DNA of 64,000 bases from NCBI RefSeq assembly GCF_024199005.1, contig NZ_JANATA010000002.1, positions 107,566 through 171,565 of the forward strand, in the 5' to 3' direction. Each line of letters opens with the position of its first letter. The first letter of the stretch is position 1. Origin of the DNA: Opacimonas viscosa. GTDB lineage: Bacteria; Pseudomonadota; Gammaproteobacteria; Enterobacterales; Alteromonadaceae. Below are positions 37,100 through 46,323 of the stretch, one piece after another. The notes beneath the pieces are model-generated. The model was given only the letters and a program-made list of their open reading frames with translations, did no database searches and was not told where the DNA came from. The position numbers and the translations under genes were made by a program.

Positions 37100-37827
37100 G
37101 TTCAAAAGCACAAGCTTATCAACAGCAGTTACAAGGAAAGGAATTAGTCGAAAAGCATGCCTCTTTGGTGAAACGTATTGCGCATCACCTGATGGTACGT
37201 TTACCCGCTAGTGTTTTGGTAGATGATTTAATTCAAGCCGGTATGATTGGTTTACTCGAAGCCGCCAAAAACTTTGATGGGACTAAAGGCGCCAGTTTTG
37301 AAACGTTTGCTGGCATTCGCATCCGAGGAGCGATGCTGGATGATATCCGCAAAGGCGATTGGACTCCTCGTTCCGTCCACAAAAACTCTCGAGCAATCAC
37401 CGAAGCTATTTCTCAAGTTGAACGTGAAACAGGTGCCGATGCCAAGGATACTGATGTCGCAGAAAGAATGGGGGTGCCGTTGGCGCAATACCATCAAATG
37501 CTGAACGAGGTAAATGCCGGCAAGCTCGTAGGAATCGAAGATTTGGGTGTTGCTGAAGATGTTATTACAACAGATAAGAACAAGTCTGCCGATACGCCTT
37601 ATGACGAACTCGTACAAGGTTCGTTTCAAAAGTCTCTGGCCAAAGCAATAACGACCTTACCAGAGCGTGAAGCGATTGTACTTTCATTATATTACGATGA
37701 AGACTTGAATCTAAGAGAGATCGGTGAAGTGCTTGATGTGAGCGAATCCAGAGTTAGCCAAATTCACAGTCAAGCTATGTTAAAGCTCAAAGCAAAGTTA
37801 CGGTCATGGCAAACCGCTGAAGCATAA
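37096..37827 (+). CDS. fliA: FliA, sigma-28 factor
   Basis: FliA directs transcription of flagellin and chemotaxis genes. At 243 residues it has sigma regions 2 (VDDLIQAGMIGLLEAAKNFD), 3 and 4 (LNLREIGEVLDVSESRVSQI). The GTG start at 37096 overlaps the flhG stop and is preceded by AGGAGGTGAATT. Its targets in this window are probably the promoters at 4101, 5246 and 7747. The anti-sigma FlgM is not in the window. Confidence 0.97.
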   Translation: MSSKAQAYQQQLQGKELVEKHASLVKRIAHHLMVRLPASVLVDDLIQAGMIGLLEAAKNFDGTKGASFETFAGIRIRGAMLDDIRKGDWTPRSVHKNSRAITEAISQVERETGADAKDTDVAERMGVPLAQYHQMLNEVNAGKLVGIEDLGVAEDVITTDKNKSADTPYDELVQGSFQKSLAKAITTLPEREAIVLSLYYDEDLNLREIGEVLDVSESRVSQIHSQAMLKLKAKLRSWQTAEA

Positions 37828-37876
37828 CAGTTTCCAATATTACAGTTAAAAAATTAGAAAGTGAGGAAGAGGGCAC

Positions 37877-38260
37877 ATGGACACTAATATGAAAATTTTG
37901 GTTGTAGATGATTTTTCTACAATGCGCAGAATCATTAAAAATTTATTAAAAGACTTGGGTTTTTCTAATATTCAAGAAGCCGATGATGGCAATACCGCAT
38001 TACCTATGTTGAATCAGGGGGACTTTGATTTTGTGGTGACTGATTGGAACATGCCAGGCATGCAAGGCATAGATTTATTACGGGCCATTCGAGCGGATGA
38101 TAAGTTAAAACATTTACCGGTACTCATGGTAACTGCGGAAGCTAAAAAAGAACAAATCGTTGCTGCCGCACAAGCTGGTGTGAATGGATATGTAGTGAAG
38201 CCATTTACAGCTGCGACTCTAAAAGAAAAGTTAGATAAAATTTTCCAGCGTTTGGGTTAA
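37877..38260 (+). CDS. cheY: CheY, chemotaxis response regulator
   Basis: CheY-P binds FliM and FliN and switches motor rotation. This single receiver domain of 127 residues has [15 protein letters not shown], phosphoacceptor Asp56 (VVTDWNMPG), a T at the switch position (MVTAEAKKE) and the TKPF-type lysine (VVKPFTAAT). Length and motifs match chemotaxis CheY rather than a generic regulator. It is followed by cheZ. Confidence 0.96.
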   Translation: MDTNMKILVVDDFSTMRRIIKNLLKDLGFSNIQEADDGNTALPMLNQGDFDFVVTDWNMPGMQGIDLLRAIRADDKLKHLPVLMVTAEAKKEQIVAAAQAGVNGYVVKPFTAATLKEKLDKIFQRLG

Positions 38261-38287
38261 TCCAAAAAGTGAGTTAAGGAGACCTTG

Positions 38288-39022
38288 ATGTCTGAAACAA
38301 CTACGTCATTAATGTCGCTTGCAGAAGCGCACCAACTAGTGAAATATTTAGAAAATGGCCAAGTAATTGAAGCAAATGCAGCTATTGATGCTGCAGCTTT
38401 GCGTTCTGCGCCAGAAATATTTACTGAAGTTGGAAAATTGACGCGTCAGTTACATGATTCATTAAATAATTTTCAGTTAGATGCCCGAATTACTGGTCTA
38501 GTCGAAGAAGACATTCCAGATGCTGAATCTCGTTTGGAGTACGTGATTGAAGAAACTGAAAAAGCAGCCAATACGACCATGGATGCTTTAGAAAAAAGTA
38601 TGCCGATTACTGAGGAGATAAACACTCGCATTGCAGAGATCCTTCCTGAATGGGACAAGTTGATGTCGCGCGAGATTGTCGTCGGTGAATTCAAAGCTTT
38701 GTGCTTAGAACTGGATAAATTACTCAAAGATACTTCTCAAGAAACTCAGCAGCTTAATAGTTTGATGACCGAAGTATTAATGGCCCAAGGATATCAAGAC
38801 CTTACTGGCCAAGTGATTCGACGGGTGATTACTCTAGTGAAAGAAGTACAAGATAATTTAGTCCATATGCTGACGGTTTTTGGTGAGCCAGTGGTGGATA
38901 AAAAAGCAGAGCCTGAAAATAAAATCAAAGCGGAAGGACCCGTAATTGATGCCGAACAACGCGATGATGTGGTCAACGGACAAGATGATGTTGATGACTT
39001 ACTATCAAGTTTAGGATTCTAG
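38288..39022 (+). CDS. cheZ: CheZ, CheY-P phosphatase
   Basis: CheZ dephosphorylates CheY-P. ATG 38288 with AAGGAGACCTT upstream is preferred to the in-frame TTG 38285. The 244 residues form the long helical hairpin, with the catalytic helix containing MAQGYQDLTGQVIRRVITLV, and end in DDVDDLLSSLGF, the CheY-binding tail. Confidence 0.96.
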   Translation: MSETTTSLMSLAEAHQLVKYLENGQVIEANAAIDAAALRSAPEIFTEVGKLTRQLHDSLNNFQLDARITGLVEEDIPDAESRLEYVIEETEKAANTTMDALEKSMPITEEINTRIAEILPEWDKLMSREIVVGEFKALCLELDKLLKDTSQETQQLNSLMTEVLMAQGYQDLTGQVIRRVITLVKEVQDNLVHMLTVFGEPVVDKKAEPENKIKAEGPVIDAEQRDDVVNGQDDVDDLLSSLGF

Positions 39023-39032
39023 AGAGGGATAT

Positions 39033-41258
39033 ATGTCATTTGATGTCGATGAAGATATTTTACAAGACTTTTTAGTTGAAGCTGGTGAGATATTAGAACA
39101 ATTACAAGAACAGCTAGTTGAGCTAGAAAATAATCCAGAAGACGGAGAACTATTGAATGCTATTTTCCGTGGTTATCACACCGTAAAAGGCGGTGCTGGG
39201 TTTTTATCATTGGGTGAATTAGTTGATATTTGCCATGGGGCTGAAAATGTCTTTGATGTTATGCGCAATGGTCAAAGAAGCCTTAATGCTGAAGTCATGG
39301 ATGTTATTCTTCAGGCAACAGATGTTGTTGTGGATATGTTTGAAGATGTCAAAGCGCGCAATCCGCTAGAGGCAGCACCTGCAGAATTGATTGATATCCT
39401 GCATAAGTTAAGTTCTCCTGAAACACCTGGAGAAACGATTTTGGGCGAGTCTACTGAAGTCATTGAAAATGTGACTGACGAGATGCCTGAAGCCACCAAT
39501 GATAATGCAAATGCGGGTTCTCAAGGTAATGCTGGTGATGGTATTGACGCCATTACAGAAGATGAATTCGAGGATTTATTAGACGAGCTGCACGGTAAAG
39601 GCGCACCAATAGCACCCACTACAAACAGTGAGAAAGCAACTTCTGCCAACGCTTCTTCGGATGAAATCAGTGATGATGAATTTGAAGCCTTATTAGATGA
39701 TTTACATGGCAAAGGCCAGTTTAAAACAGCGGCTGACAACACCGCAGAAAGTGGTGCAAAAGGATCTGCTGCTACAACGTCTAGTGCACCTGCTGGCGGA
39801 CCAAGTACTACAAATAGTGACGAAATCAGTGATGATGAATTTGAAGCGCTGTTAGATCAGCTTCATGGATCTGGGAAAGCACCGCAGAATCAACAGGTAG
39901 CTAAACCTGGTGCACCAGACTCGAAAACCGACCAACCGTCAACACCAGCTGCTAACTCCCCTAAGTCAGTGACAGCGCAAAATCAAAAATCGGCGGCAGC
40001 ACCGGCCTCATCTAACGTGGCAAAAAGTTCTGCTCCAGTCAAAGCAGCGGGTAAAGATTCGAAGAAAGCGAACACTGCACCTCAAGCTGAAACGACAGTC
40101 CGTGTCGATACTCGTCGTTTAGATGAAATTATGAATATGGTGGGTGAACTGGTATTGGTTCGCAACCGTCTCATTAGTCTGGGGATTAATTCCAGTGATG
40201 AGAGTATGACCAAAGCGATTGCCAATTTGGATGTAGTTACTGGTGATTTGCAAGGTGCAGTCATGAAAACCCGAATGCAACCGATTAAAAAGGTCTTTGG
40301 TCGTTTTCCTCGCGTGGTCCGTGATTTGGCGCGGAGTTTAAAGAAAGAAATTACGCTGGAGTTAGTTGGAGAAGACACAGATTTAGACAAAAACTTGGTA
40401 GAAGCACTTGCTGATCCATTAGTGCATTTGGTTCGCAACTCGGTTGATCATGGTGTAGAAATGCCTGATGAACGTGAGGCGGCAGGTAAACCGCGTATGG
40501 GGGTTGTCAAGTTAGCGGCCTCTCAAGAGGGCGATCATATTTTACTAACCATCGAAGATGATGGTAAAGGCATGGACGCAGAAAAACTGAAACAAATCGC
40601 TATTGACCGTGGTGTGTTAGATGTTGATGCGGCGGCAAGGATGTCGGATGTTGAAGCTTATAATTTGATTTTCGCTCCAGGTTTTTCAACAAAAACTGAG
40701 ATCACTGACGTATCCGGTCGTGGTGTTGGTATGGATGTGGTGAAAACCAAAATCAATCAACTCAATGGCTCAGTCAATATCCACTCAGAACTGGGTGTTG
40801 GTACTCGACTAGAGATTAAAGTACCACTGACACTTGCGATATTACCGACGTTAATGATCGAAAGTGGTGCCCAGACATTTGCTTTACCATTGGGCAGTGT
40901 GAATGAAATTATTAATATGGATATCAAAAAGACCAACAAAGTTGATGGTCAGTTAACCATGATTGTACGTGACCGAGCAATTCCATTGTTTTATTTGCAT
41001 GATTGGTTAAACCCACTAGCAGAGCCCACCCCCAGGGACACAGGGCATGTTGTTGTGGTGCAGATATCAACCCAACAAGTGGGCTTTGTGGTGGATGCAT
41101 TGATCGGACAGGAAGAGGTCGTTATAAAACCTCTAGATAAATTACTGCAAGGTACAGCAGGTATGGCAGGTGCGACTATTACCTCTGATGGTGGTATTGC
41201 GTTGATTTTGGATATTCCTAGTTTATTGAAGCGGTACGCTAACAGTAACTTAAAATAA
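39033..41258 (+). CDS. cheA: CheA, chemotaxis histidine kinase with a triple linker repeat
   Basis: CheA is the array kinase that phosphorylates CheY and CheB. The 741 residues contain P1 with phosphoacceptor His49 (GYHTVKGGAGF), dimerisation, an ATPase domain (NSVDHG, DDGKGMD, GRGVGMDVVK) and a CheW-like P5. The usual P2 is replaced by a roughly 200-residue acidic, Ala/Ser/Pro-rich linker that repeats one 18-residue motif three times: residues 173-190, 211-228 and 264-281, of the form EISDDEFEALLDDLHGKG. The linker repeats may be the ParP-interacting element (called LID in Vibrio CheA), which would suit the parC and parP genes just downstream; I infer this from position. Confidence 0.96.
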   Translation: MSFDVDEDILQDFLVEAGEILEQLQEQLVELENNPEDGELLNAIFRGYHTVKGGAGFLSLGELVDICHGAENVFDVMRNGQRSLNAEVMDVILQATDVVVDMFEDVKARNPLEAAPAELIDILHKLSSPETPGETILGESTEVIENVTDEMPEATNDNANAGSQGNAGDGIDAITEDEFEDLLDELHGKGAPIAPTTNSEKATSANASSDEISDDEFEALLDDLHGKGQFKTAADNTAESGAKGSAATTSSAPAGGPSTTNSDEISDDEFEALLDQLHGSGKAPQNQQVAKPGAPDSKTDQPSTPAANSPKSVTAQNQKSAAAPASSNVAKSSAPVKAAGKDSKKANTAPQAETTVRVDTRRLDEIMNMVGELVLVRNRLISLGINSSDESMTKAIANLDVVTGDLQGAVMKTRMQPIKKVFGRFPRVVRDLARSLKKEITLELVGEDTDLDKNLVEALADPLVHLVRNSVDHGVEMPDEREAAGKPRMGVVKLAASQEGDHILLTIEDDGKGMDAEKLKQIAIDRGVLDVDAAARMSDVEAYNLIFAPGFSTKTEITDVSGRGVGMDVVKTKINQLNGSVNIHSELGVGTRLEIKVPLTLAILPTLMIESGAQTFALPLGSVNEIINMDIKKTNKVDGQLTMIVRDRAIPLFYLHDWLNPLAEPTPRDTGHVVVVQISTQQVGFVVDALIGQEEVVIKPLDKLLQGTAGMAGATITSDGGIALILDIPSLLKRYANSNLK

Positions 41259-41269
41259 GAGACGCATTT

Positions 41270-42385
41270 GTGAACTATACAGTATTGGTAGTAGATGATT
41301 CGATCTTCCACCGTCGCCGTTTAAAGGAGATGATTGAGGAGGATGCGCGATTAAAAGTTATTGATGCAGCGAGTAATGGTAAGGAAGCGATTTTAAAAGC
41401 AAAGGAATTGTCTCCAGACATCATCACAATGGACGTGGAAATGCCGGTTTTAGACGGTATTTCTGCGGTTAAACAAATTATGCAACACCAGCCTGTACCG
41501 ATATTAATGTTTTCGTCACTGACGGCCGAAGGTGCTGACCAGACATTAGACGCATTAGACGCTGGGGCCGTTGATTTTTTATTAAAAGAATTTGATAACA
41601 AGTTTAACCCTGATAAAGATGTAGGTTTTAAACTACGCAGTAAAATTTTGACATTAGTGCGTAAACGTCATACTTTGAAACGCCAAACGCGTGATATTGC
41701 TAAGCTAAAGAATGCTCCTAAAACATTTATTAGAGCTGAAAAAACACTAGTTACTGCACCTGTCGCTGAACCTGTTAAAATCATTTCTGGTGTAGTTAAA
41801 TCAGGTAAGACGTATAAATGTTTAGCGATTGGTGCATCTACTGGTGGGCCTGTTGCGCTACAGAAAACACTTGCTGTATTACCAGCTTCTTTTCCCTATC
41901 CAATATTCTTGGTCCAACATATGCCAGGTTCGTTTACCGAAGCATTTGCGCAGAGGTTGAATCAGACATCAAATGTTTCTGTAAAGTTAGCTAAAGATGG
42001 CGAGAAAGTGCAACCGGGAGTCGCCTACCTAGCGCCGGGTGGTCGTCAAATGTTATTAAAAGGAACGAGTAGTGCTTGTACGATAAGAATTACTGACATT
42101 GAAGATGACGGTCGTATTTTATATAAACCGAGTGTTGATTTAACTTTTTTTGATATTGCTAAAGTCTATGGTGGTGATGTACTAGCACTTATTTTGACAG
42201 GTATGGGCAGTGATGGCACTGAAGCTTGTACGCGCTTAAAACGACTTGGGGCAACGATTTGGGCGCAAGACGAAAAGTCATCTGTGGTCTACGGTATGCC
42301 TGGTGCAGTGACCAAAGCAAAGGTTGCTCAAGTCAACATTGATCTCGAACATATCAGTCAATGCATCAAGAGTGAAATGGTATGA
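41270..42385 (+). CDS. cheB: CheB, chemoreceptor methylesterase
   Basis: CheB demethylates chemoreceptors and is activated by CheA. The 371 residues have an N-terminal receiver (VVDDS, phosphoacceptor Asp55 in TMDVEMP), a basic linker, and a methylesterase domain with the serine motif GASTGGPVALQ, HMPGSF and the late GMGSDG. The start is GTG 41270, preceded by AAGAGACGCATTT. It overlaps parC by 4 bases (ATGA). Confidence 0.95.
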   Translation: MNYTVLVVDDSIFHRRRLKEMIEEDARLKVIDAASNGKEAILKAKELSPDIITMDVEMPVLDGISAVKQIMQHQPVPILMFSSLTAEGADQTLDALDAGAVDFLLKEFDNKFNPDKDVGFKLRSKILTLVRKRHTLKRQTRDIAKLKNAPKTFIRAEKTLVTAPVAEPVKIISGVVKSGKTYKCLAIGASTGGPVALQKTLAVLPASFPYPIFLVQHMPGSFTEAFAQRLNQTSNVSVKLAKDGEKVQPGVAYLAPGGRQMLLKGTSSACTIRITDIEDDGRILYKPSVDLTFFDIAKVYGGDVLALILTGMGSDGTEACTRLKRLGATIWAQDEKSSVVYGMPGAVTKAKVAQVNIDLEHISQCIKSEMV

Positions 42386-43239
42386 AACAGTGTCAAGTGT
42401 GGACGATTGCTAATCAAAAAGGTGGGGTAGGTAAAACTACCACCACCGTTTCGTTAGCCGGATTATTAGCTGAGCAAGCCTACAAAGTATTACTGATAGA
42501 TTTAGATCCACACGCTTCTTTATCTCATTATTTTACTGCAGATGCACGAGTAAACCATTCAATTTTTGAGGTATTGATCGCTCAATATCCGCAACAACGT
42601 TTACCAGAACTGATTCAAAAAACAACATTTACCAATATTGATATTGTATCTGGTAGTATGAATTTAGCGACGCTAGATGGTCAATACGGACAAATGCAAG
42701 GAATGGGCTTGCAACTGACTAATGGTATTAAAGCTGTGGTAGATGAATACGATTATGTATTAATTGATTGTCCGCCTATGTTAGGCGTATTAATGATAAA
42801 TGCTCTGGCAGCTTGTCAGCATGTTGTGATCCCAGTACAAGTTGAGCATTTGGCTTTGCAAGGCTTAACTAAGATGATGCAATCGTTGACTATGTTGGAA
42901 ACTAAACTCCACAAAGCATTACCTTCCACAATTTTACCCACTATGTTTGATAAACGATTAAAGGCCAGTGCACGTGCCTATCAGACGCTTAGAGAAGAAT
43001 ACCCTAAAAACTTGTGGAAAGGCGTCATACCTGTGGATACTCAATTCAGAGAAGCGAGTAGTCAGTTAACCCCTATAAATATTGCATACCCAAAAGCGAA
43101 AGGGAATAAAGCGTACACGATGGCATTGATGCATATTCAACATCAATGTCGACCTGGAAAAATCAGAAAACTACCCAATCATAAAAACACTCAACCTATC
43201 GATGATTTCTCTAATGATCAAGGGGCCTTGCATGCGTGA
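42382..43239 (+). CDS. parC: ParC, ParA-like ATPase for polar chemotaxis arrays
   Basis: In Vibrio, ParC is a ParA-like ATPase that positions chemosensory arrays at the pole, with partner ParP. The 285-residue protein starts with a classical deviant Walker A (NQKGGVGKTTTTVSLAG) and has LIDLDPHAS and DCPPMLG motifs. Its location between cheB and a CheW-domain gene identifies it as the chemotaxis ParA rather than chromosome-partition ParA. No parB is adjacent. It overlaps parP by 8 bases. Confidence 0.9.
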   Translation: MKQCQVWTIANQKGGVGKTTTTVSLAGLLAEQAYKVLLIDLDPHASLSHYFTADARVNHSIFEVLIAQYPQQRLPELIQKTTFTNIDIVSGSMNLATLDGQYGQMQGMGLQLTNGIKAVVDEYDYVLIDCPPMLGVLMINALAACQHVVIPVQVEHLALQGLTKMMQSLTMLETKLHKALPSTILPTMFDKRLKASARAYQTLREEYPKNLWKGVIPVDTQFREASSQLTPINIAYPKAKGNKAYTMALMHIQHQCRPGKIRKLPNHKNTQPIDDFSNDQGALHA

Positions 43240-44047
43240 AGTGTTGCCACTGGATGATTTTCTAGATACGTTGTTAGCGGATGAACCGAATTTGGGACAT
43301 CTTGGCCGTGTACCTGCTCATTCAGCAGTCGAGCTAGTCGAAGAGTTGGATAGTTCGCCATTGGAAACATTATTTTTAAATGCTTTACATCGTTATCCTG
43401 AGTTGGCGGAGCCGGTTTTACCAGAGTTTGATGCACCCGCATCGGCAGATATTACTGCCCTCGCTGTCCCACAAGTTGTTGCTCCTGTTGTGCCAGAAAT
43501 GCAAGAGCAAAATAGTTCAGTCAATACATCACAAAGCACCATTTCAGATACCGATTATACGCCGACTGTTACTGAATATGGCTACTTACACGAACGAGTT
43601 GCCAGGTCTTTTCAAAGTATTGTATGTGTGATTAATGGTACTCAAATTGCGCTTCCTTTGGCTGAGCTTGGTGGGATCCATCAAATATCCAAAATCGAGC
43701 GTATTGCGGGTAAGGCACAGTGGTGTTTGGGTGTGATGGACATCAAAGGCACGAACTATAATGTGGTTGATGGCAGCCGCTGGTTGATAGATCCTAATGG
43801 TCGTGTTGCTGATGAAGTGGAAAGTCCATATCAATATGTAATTTTATTAAATGACAGTAATTGGGGTATAGCTTGCCATGATTTGGTCGATACTGTTTTA
43901 TGTGAAAAAGAAAATATTAAATGGCGTGATCCGTCACGCTCTAAGCCTTGGTTAGCCGGTATCATAAAAGAGCAAATGTGCATTTTGTTAGACACGTTTG
44001 CAGTTGTTGATATGGTGCAACAAGGTTTGGTCAGTAACCAACAATAA
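43232..44047 (+). CDS. parP: ParP, CheW-like array-integration protein
   Basis: ParP links ParC to CheA and receptors and keeps arrays at the pole. ATG 43232 with AAGGGG 7 bases upstream is preferred over the in-frame ATG 43202, which would overlap parC by 38 bases. At 271 residues it has an acidic, Pro/Val/Ala-rich N-terminal half and a C-terminal CheW-like domain (about 120-271) with ALPLAELGGIHQI and WCLGVMDIKGTNYNVVDGSR. It lies between parC and cheW, as in Vibrio cholerae. Confidence 0.88.
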   Translation: MREVLPLDDFLDTLLADEPNLGHLGRVPAHSAVELVEELDSSPLETLFLNALHRYPELAEPVLPEFDAPASADITALAVPQVVAPVVPEMQEQNSSVNTSQSTISDTDYTPTVTEYGYLHERVARSFQSIVCVINGTQIALPLAELGGIHQISKIERIAGKAQWCLGVMDIKGTNYNVVDGSRWLIDPNGRVADEVESPYQYVILLNDSNWGIACHDLVDTVLCEKENIKWRDPSRSKPWLAGIIKEQMCILLDTFAVVDMVQQGLVSNQQ

Positions 44048-44069
44048 AGAGTACAGTGGAGTAAAAGGT

Positions 44070-44561
44070 ATGAATGAAGAACGTGTTATCGAACAATCTG
44101 GTTCTGAGAAGGATGAAGTACTACAATGGGTAACATATTGCTTAGCTGATGAGACTTACGGCATTAATGTAATGCAGGTTCAGGAAGTCCTTCGTTATAC
44201 AGAAATCGCACCGGTACCTGGAGCCCCTGATTATGTTTTAGGTATTATTAATTTACGTGGTAACGTAGTGACCGTTATCGACACGAGTTCTCGATTTGGA
44301 CTGTTGCCAGGTGAAGTCACTGATAATACCCGTATTGTTATTATTGAATCAGAGAATAATGTCGTTGGTATTTTAGTCGACAGTGTGGCGGAAGTTGTAT
44401 ACTTGAAAACCTCAGAGATTGATTCGACACCCAATGTAGGTACCGAAGAAAGCGCTAAATTTATTCAAGGTGTTTCTAATCGAGAGGATGGTTTGCTGAT
44501 ATTAGTAGACTTAAACAAGTTACTCACTGAAGAAGAATGGGATGAAATCGGCGGTTTATAA
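44070..44561 (+). CDS. cheW: CheW, receptor-kinase coupling protein
   Basis: CheW couples receptors to CheA. ATG 44070 is chosen because TAAAAGGT lies just upstream and the earlier in-frame ATG 43998 is deep inside parP. The 163-residue protein has the conserved core (YGINVMQVQEVLRYTEIAPV, APDYVLGIINLRGNVVTVID). A strong hairpin follows the stop. Confidence 0.96.
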   Translation: MNEERVIEQSGSEKDEVLQWVTYCLADETYGINVMQVQEVLRYTEIAPVPGAPDYVLGIINLRGNVVTVIDTSSRFGLLPGEVTDNTRIVIIESENNVVGILVDSVAEVVYLKTSEIDSTPNVGTEESAKFIQGVSNREDGLLILVDLNKLLTEEEWDEIGGL

Positions 44562-44619
44562 TCATCGCTAATTGAGAAACTGTGCCAAGTGCAGAACTCA
44601 TAATCAGCTTCTTCATTTA

Positions 44620-44655
44620 AAGGAACACTTTGTTAGTTGGGACAAAGTGTTTCTT
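44620..44655 (+). terminator. Long hairpin after cheW
   Basis: A 14-base stem (44620-44633 with 44642-44655, one G-U) has an 8-base loop. No clear U-tract follows, and the DUF2802 gene starts 25 bases later, so it may reduce rather than stop transcription. Confidence 0.5.
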
Positions 44656-44679
44656 CGTCGTTAAATAGGATAGGTATTG

Positions 44680-45132
44680 ATGAGTGTTTTAGAGATTGGA
44701 CTATTAGTTGTATTTGGTATTGCCTTTCTAGGGTTATTGTATGCCTATATGTGTGCTAAAAAGGTCTCTCAGCATGAAATGCTTATCCAAAAATTATTAA
44801 GTGAACAAAAAGCTAACCTCGCGAGTATTTCTGCGTTACAACAAAAAATGGGACATTTACATACCGAATTAGGTCAAAAAGTCCAAGTGCAGGGGGAATC
44901 ATTAAGTCATTTCGAAACTAAAATAGACGCTGCTGTTTTTGCTTTGCAAAATGAACAACAAATCCTCAGTCAGAAAGTTGCCGCATTAGGTGAGCAAGAT
45001 CCACAAATTAAACTCTATGCAAAAGCGGCTAAGTTGATTGCTGAAGGAGCAGATATTGAGGAAATTATTACTGCTTGTGATTTGCCGCGTGCAGAGTTAG
45101 AGATATTACAAAGTATGCAAGGTTCTTCATAG
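44680..45132 (+). CDS. DUF2802 family membrane-anchored protein
   Basis: Function not known. The 150-residue protein has one N-terminal transmembrane helix (LEIGLLVVFGIAFLGLLYAY), a coiled-coil stretch (about residues 30-105), and a C-terminal helical segment with LIAEGADIEEIITACDLPRA, resembling a small helix-turn-helix. A gene of this family stands after cheW in Vibrio and Shewanella, so a link to array or pole biology is plausible but unproven. ATG 44680 preceded by ATAGGATAGGT is preferred to the TTG at 44677. Confidence 0.75.
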   Translation: MSVLEIGLLVVFGIAFLGLLYAYMCAKKVSQHEMLIQKLLSEQKANLASISALQQKMGHLHTELGQKVQVQGESLSHFETKIDAAVFALQNEQQILSQKVAALGEQDPQIKLYAKAAKLIAEGADIEEIITACDLPRAELEILQSMQGSS

Positions 45133-45148
45133 CATAGCAGACCTAAAG

Positions 45149-45168
45149 CTTTGCATTAGCTAGCAAAG
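45149..45168 (+). terminator. Possible weak terminator after the DUF2802 gene
   Basis: CTTTGC (45149-45154) and GCAAAG (45163-45168) form a perfect 6-base stem 16 bases after the stop. There is no U-tract. The remainder of the gap up to 45276 shows nothing recognisable. Confidence 0.35.
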
Positions 45169-45276
45169 ACACTGTATCAGTAGATGCACATTTTCATTGG
45201 CCACTTAATTTTCATTTGCTCCTACATATATTAGTCAGTTCAGGTACTAGCCACTTGAGAATTTATTTACGAACGA

Positions 45277-45300
45277 AGACGTTTAGACGTCTAGACGTAA
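45277..45300. promoter_or_regulatory. MetJ operator: three tandem met boxes
   Basis: AGACGTTT (45277-45284), AGACGTCT (45285-45292, perfect consensus) and AGACGTAA (45293-45300) lie head to tail at 8-base spacing, the arrangement bound cooperatively by the MetJ-SAM repressor. They end 5 bases before a -35 box. Confidence 0.92.
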
Positions 45301-45304
45301 ACTC

Positions 45305-45332
45305 TTGACATTTACCCCAAATCAGACACAAT
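45305..45332 (+). promoter_or_regulatory. Sigma-70 promoter of metA
   Basis: TTGACA (45305-45310, perfect), a 16-base spacer and CACAAT (45327-45332). The ATG of metA is 29 bases further on. Met boxes directly upstream explain methionine control. Confidence 0.7.
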
Positions 45333-45360
45333 AACTCTATGCTATTGAAAGGAGTGTGTT

Positions 45361-46296
45361 ATGCCTATTCGGATCCCTGAAAATTTACCTGCACAAAACG
45401 TACTGACACAAGAGAATATCTTTGTCATGGACCTAGCACGTGCTGGTGAGCAGGATATTCGGCCAATGGAAGTAGGCATTTTAAATTTGATGCCAAATAA
45501 GATCGAAACTGAGATCCAAATATTACGTTTGTTATCGAATACGCCACTACAAATTAACATCGATTTGATTCGCATTGATGATCAGGTGCCCAAAAATACT
45601 CCCCAATCACATATGGATGATTTTTATCAACCGTTTAGCCAGATTAAGGCAAAGCAATATGATGGTTTGATCATCACAGGGGCTCCTTTAGGATTCAAAG
45701 CCTATGAAGATGTCACCTATTGGACGCAAATCCAAGAAATATTTGATTGGGCACAAATCAATGTCCAATCCACATTGTATCTTTGCTGGGCGGCACATGC
45801 CGCGATGTATCATTTCCATGGAGTCGTTCGGGATATTCGTCCGACTAAATTATCCGGGATTTTCGAGCATGCGGTACTTGCGCCCACCAATGAGTTAATG
45901 CGTGGTTTTGATCCATATTTTTTTGCGCCACACTCTAGGTTTGGTAATATTCCTGAAGCGGTTTATGCAAAGACACCAGGCATTGAGGTGCTCGCTGCAG
46001 GCTCAGAATGTGGTGCATATATATGTGCTACTACAGATAAACGACAGGTGTTTGTCACAGGGCACCCAGAGTATGATGCAGATACTTTATTACAGGAATA
46101 TATAAGAGATTCAGCTCAATCTAGTGAGACAGCTATCCCTGTAAACTATTTTAAAGCAGATGATCCCAGCCAAGAGATACTCGTTAGATGGCGATCTCAT
46201 GGCACCTTATTGTATACCAATTGGCTTAATTATTACGTGTATCAAGTGACACCGTATGATTTAACAACACTTCCTAAACACAGTTATTCGATTTAA
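45361..46296 (+). CDS. metA: MetA, homoserine O-succinyltransferase
   Basis: MetA makes O-succinylhomoserine, the first step of methionine synthesis. The 311-residue protein aligns over its length with E. coli MetA. The catalytic Cys142 (LCWAAHA), His235 and Glu237 (TGHPEYD) are present. Residue 111 is Gly (GAPLG), the residue linked to succinyl-CoA use; acetyl-CoA enzymes carry Glu. It is preceded by a MetJ operator and GGAG at the ribosome site. It is 27 bp upstream of the metH pair and probably in the same operon. Confidence 0.95.
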   Translation: MPIRIPENLPAQNVLTQENIFVMDLARAGEQDIRPMEVGILNLMPNKIETEIQILRLLSNTPLQINIDLIRIDDQVPKNTPQSHMDDFYQPFSQIKAKQYDGLIITGAPLGFKAYEDVTYWTQIQEIFDWAQINVQSTLYLCWAAHAAMYHFHGVVRDIRPTKLSGIFEHAVLAPTNELMRGFDPYFFAPHSRFGNIPEAVYAKTPGIEVLAAGSECGAYICATTDKRQVFVTGHPEYDADTLLQEYIRDSAQSSETAIPVNYFKADDPSQEILVRWRSHGTLLYTNWLNYYVYQVTPYDLTTLPKHSYSI

Positions 46297-46323
46297 TAAC
46301 GCTTTTTTATAAGTAGGTTTTTC

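Noticed and set aside
45133..45360. Cobalamin or SAM riboswitch before metA/metH
   Set aside because: No B12-box or SAM-motif core is seen; met boxes and a sigma-70 promoter explain the region.
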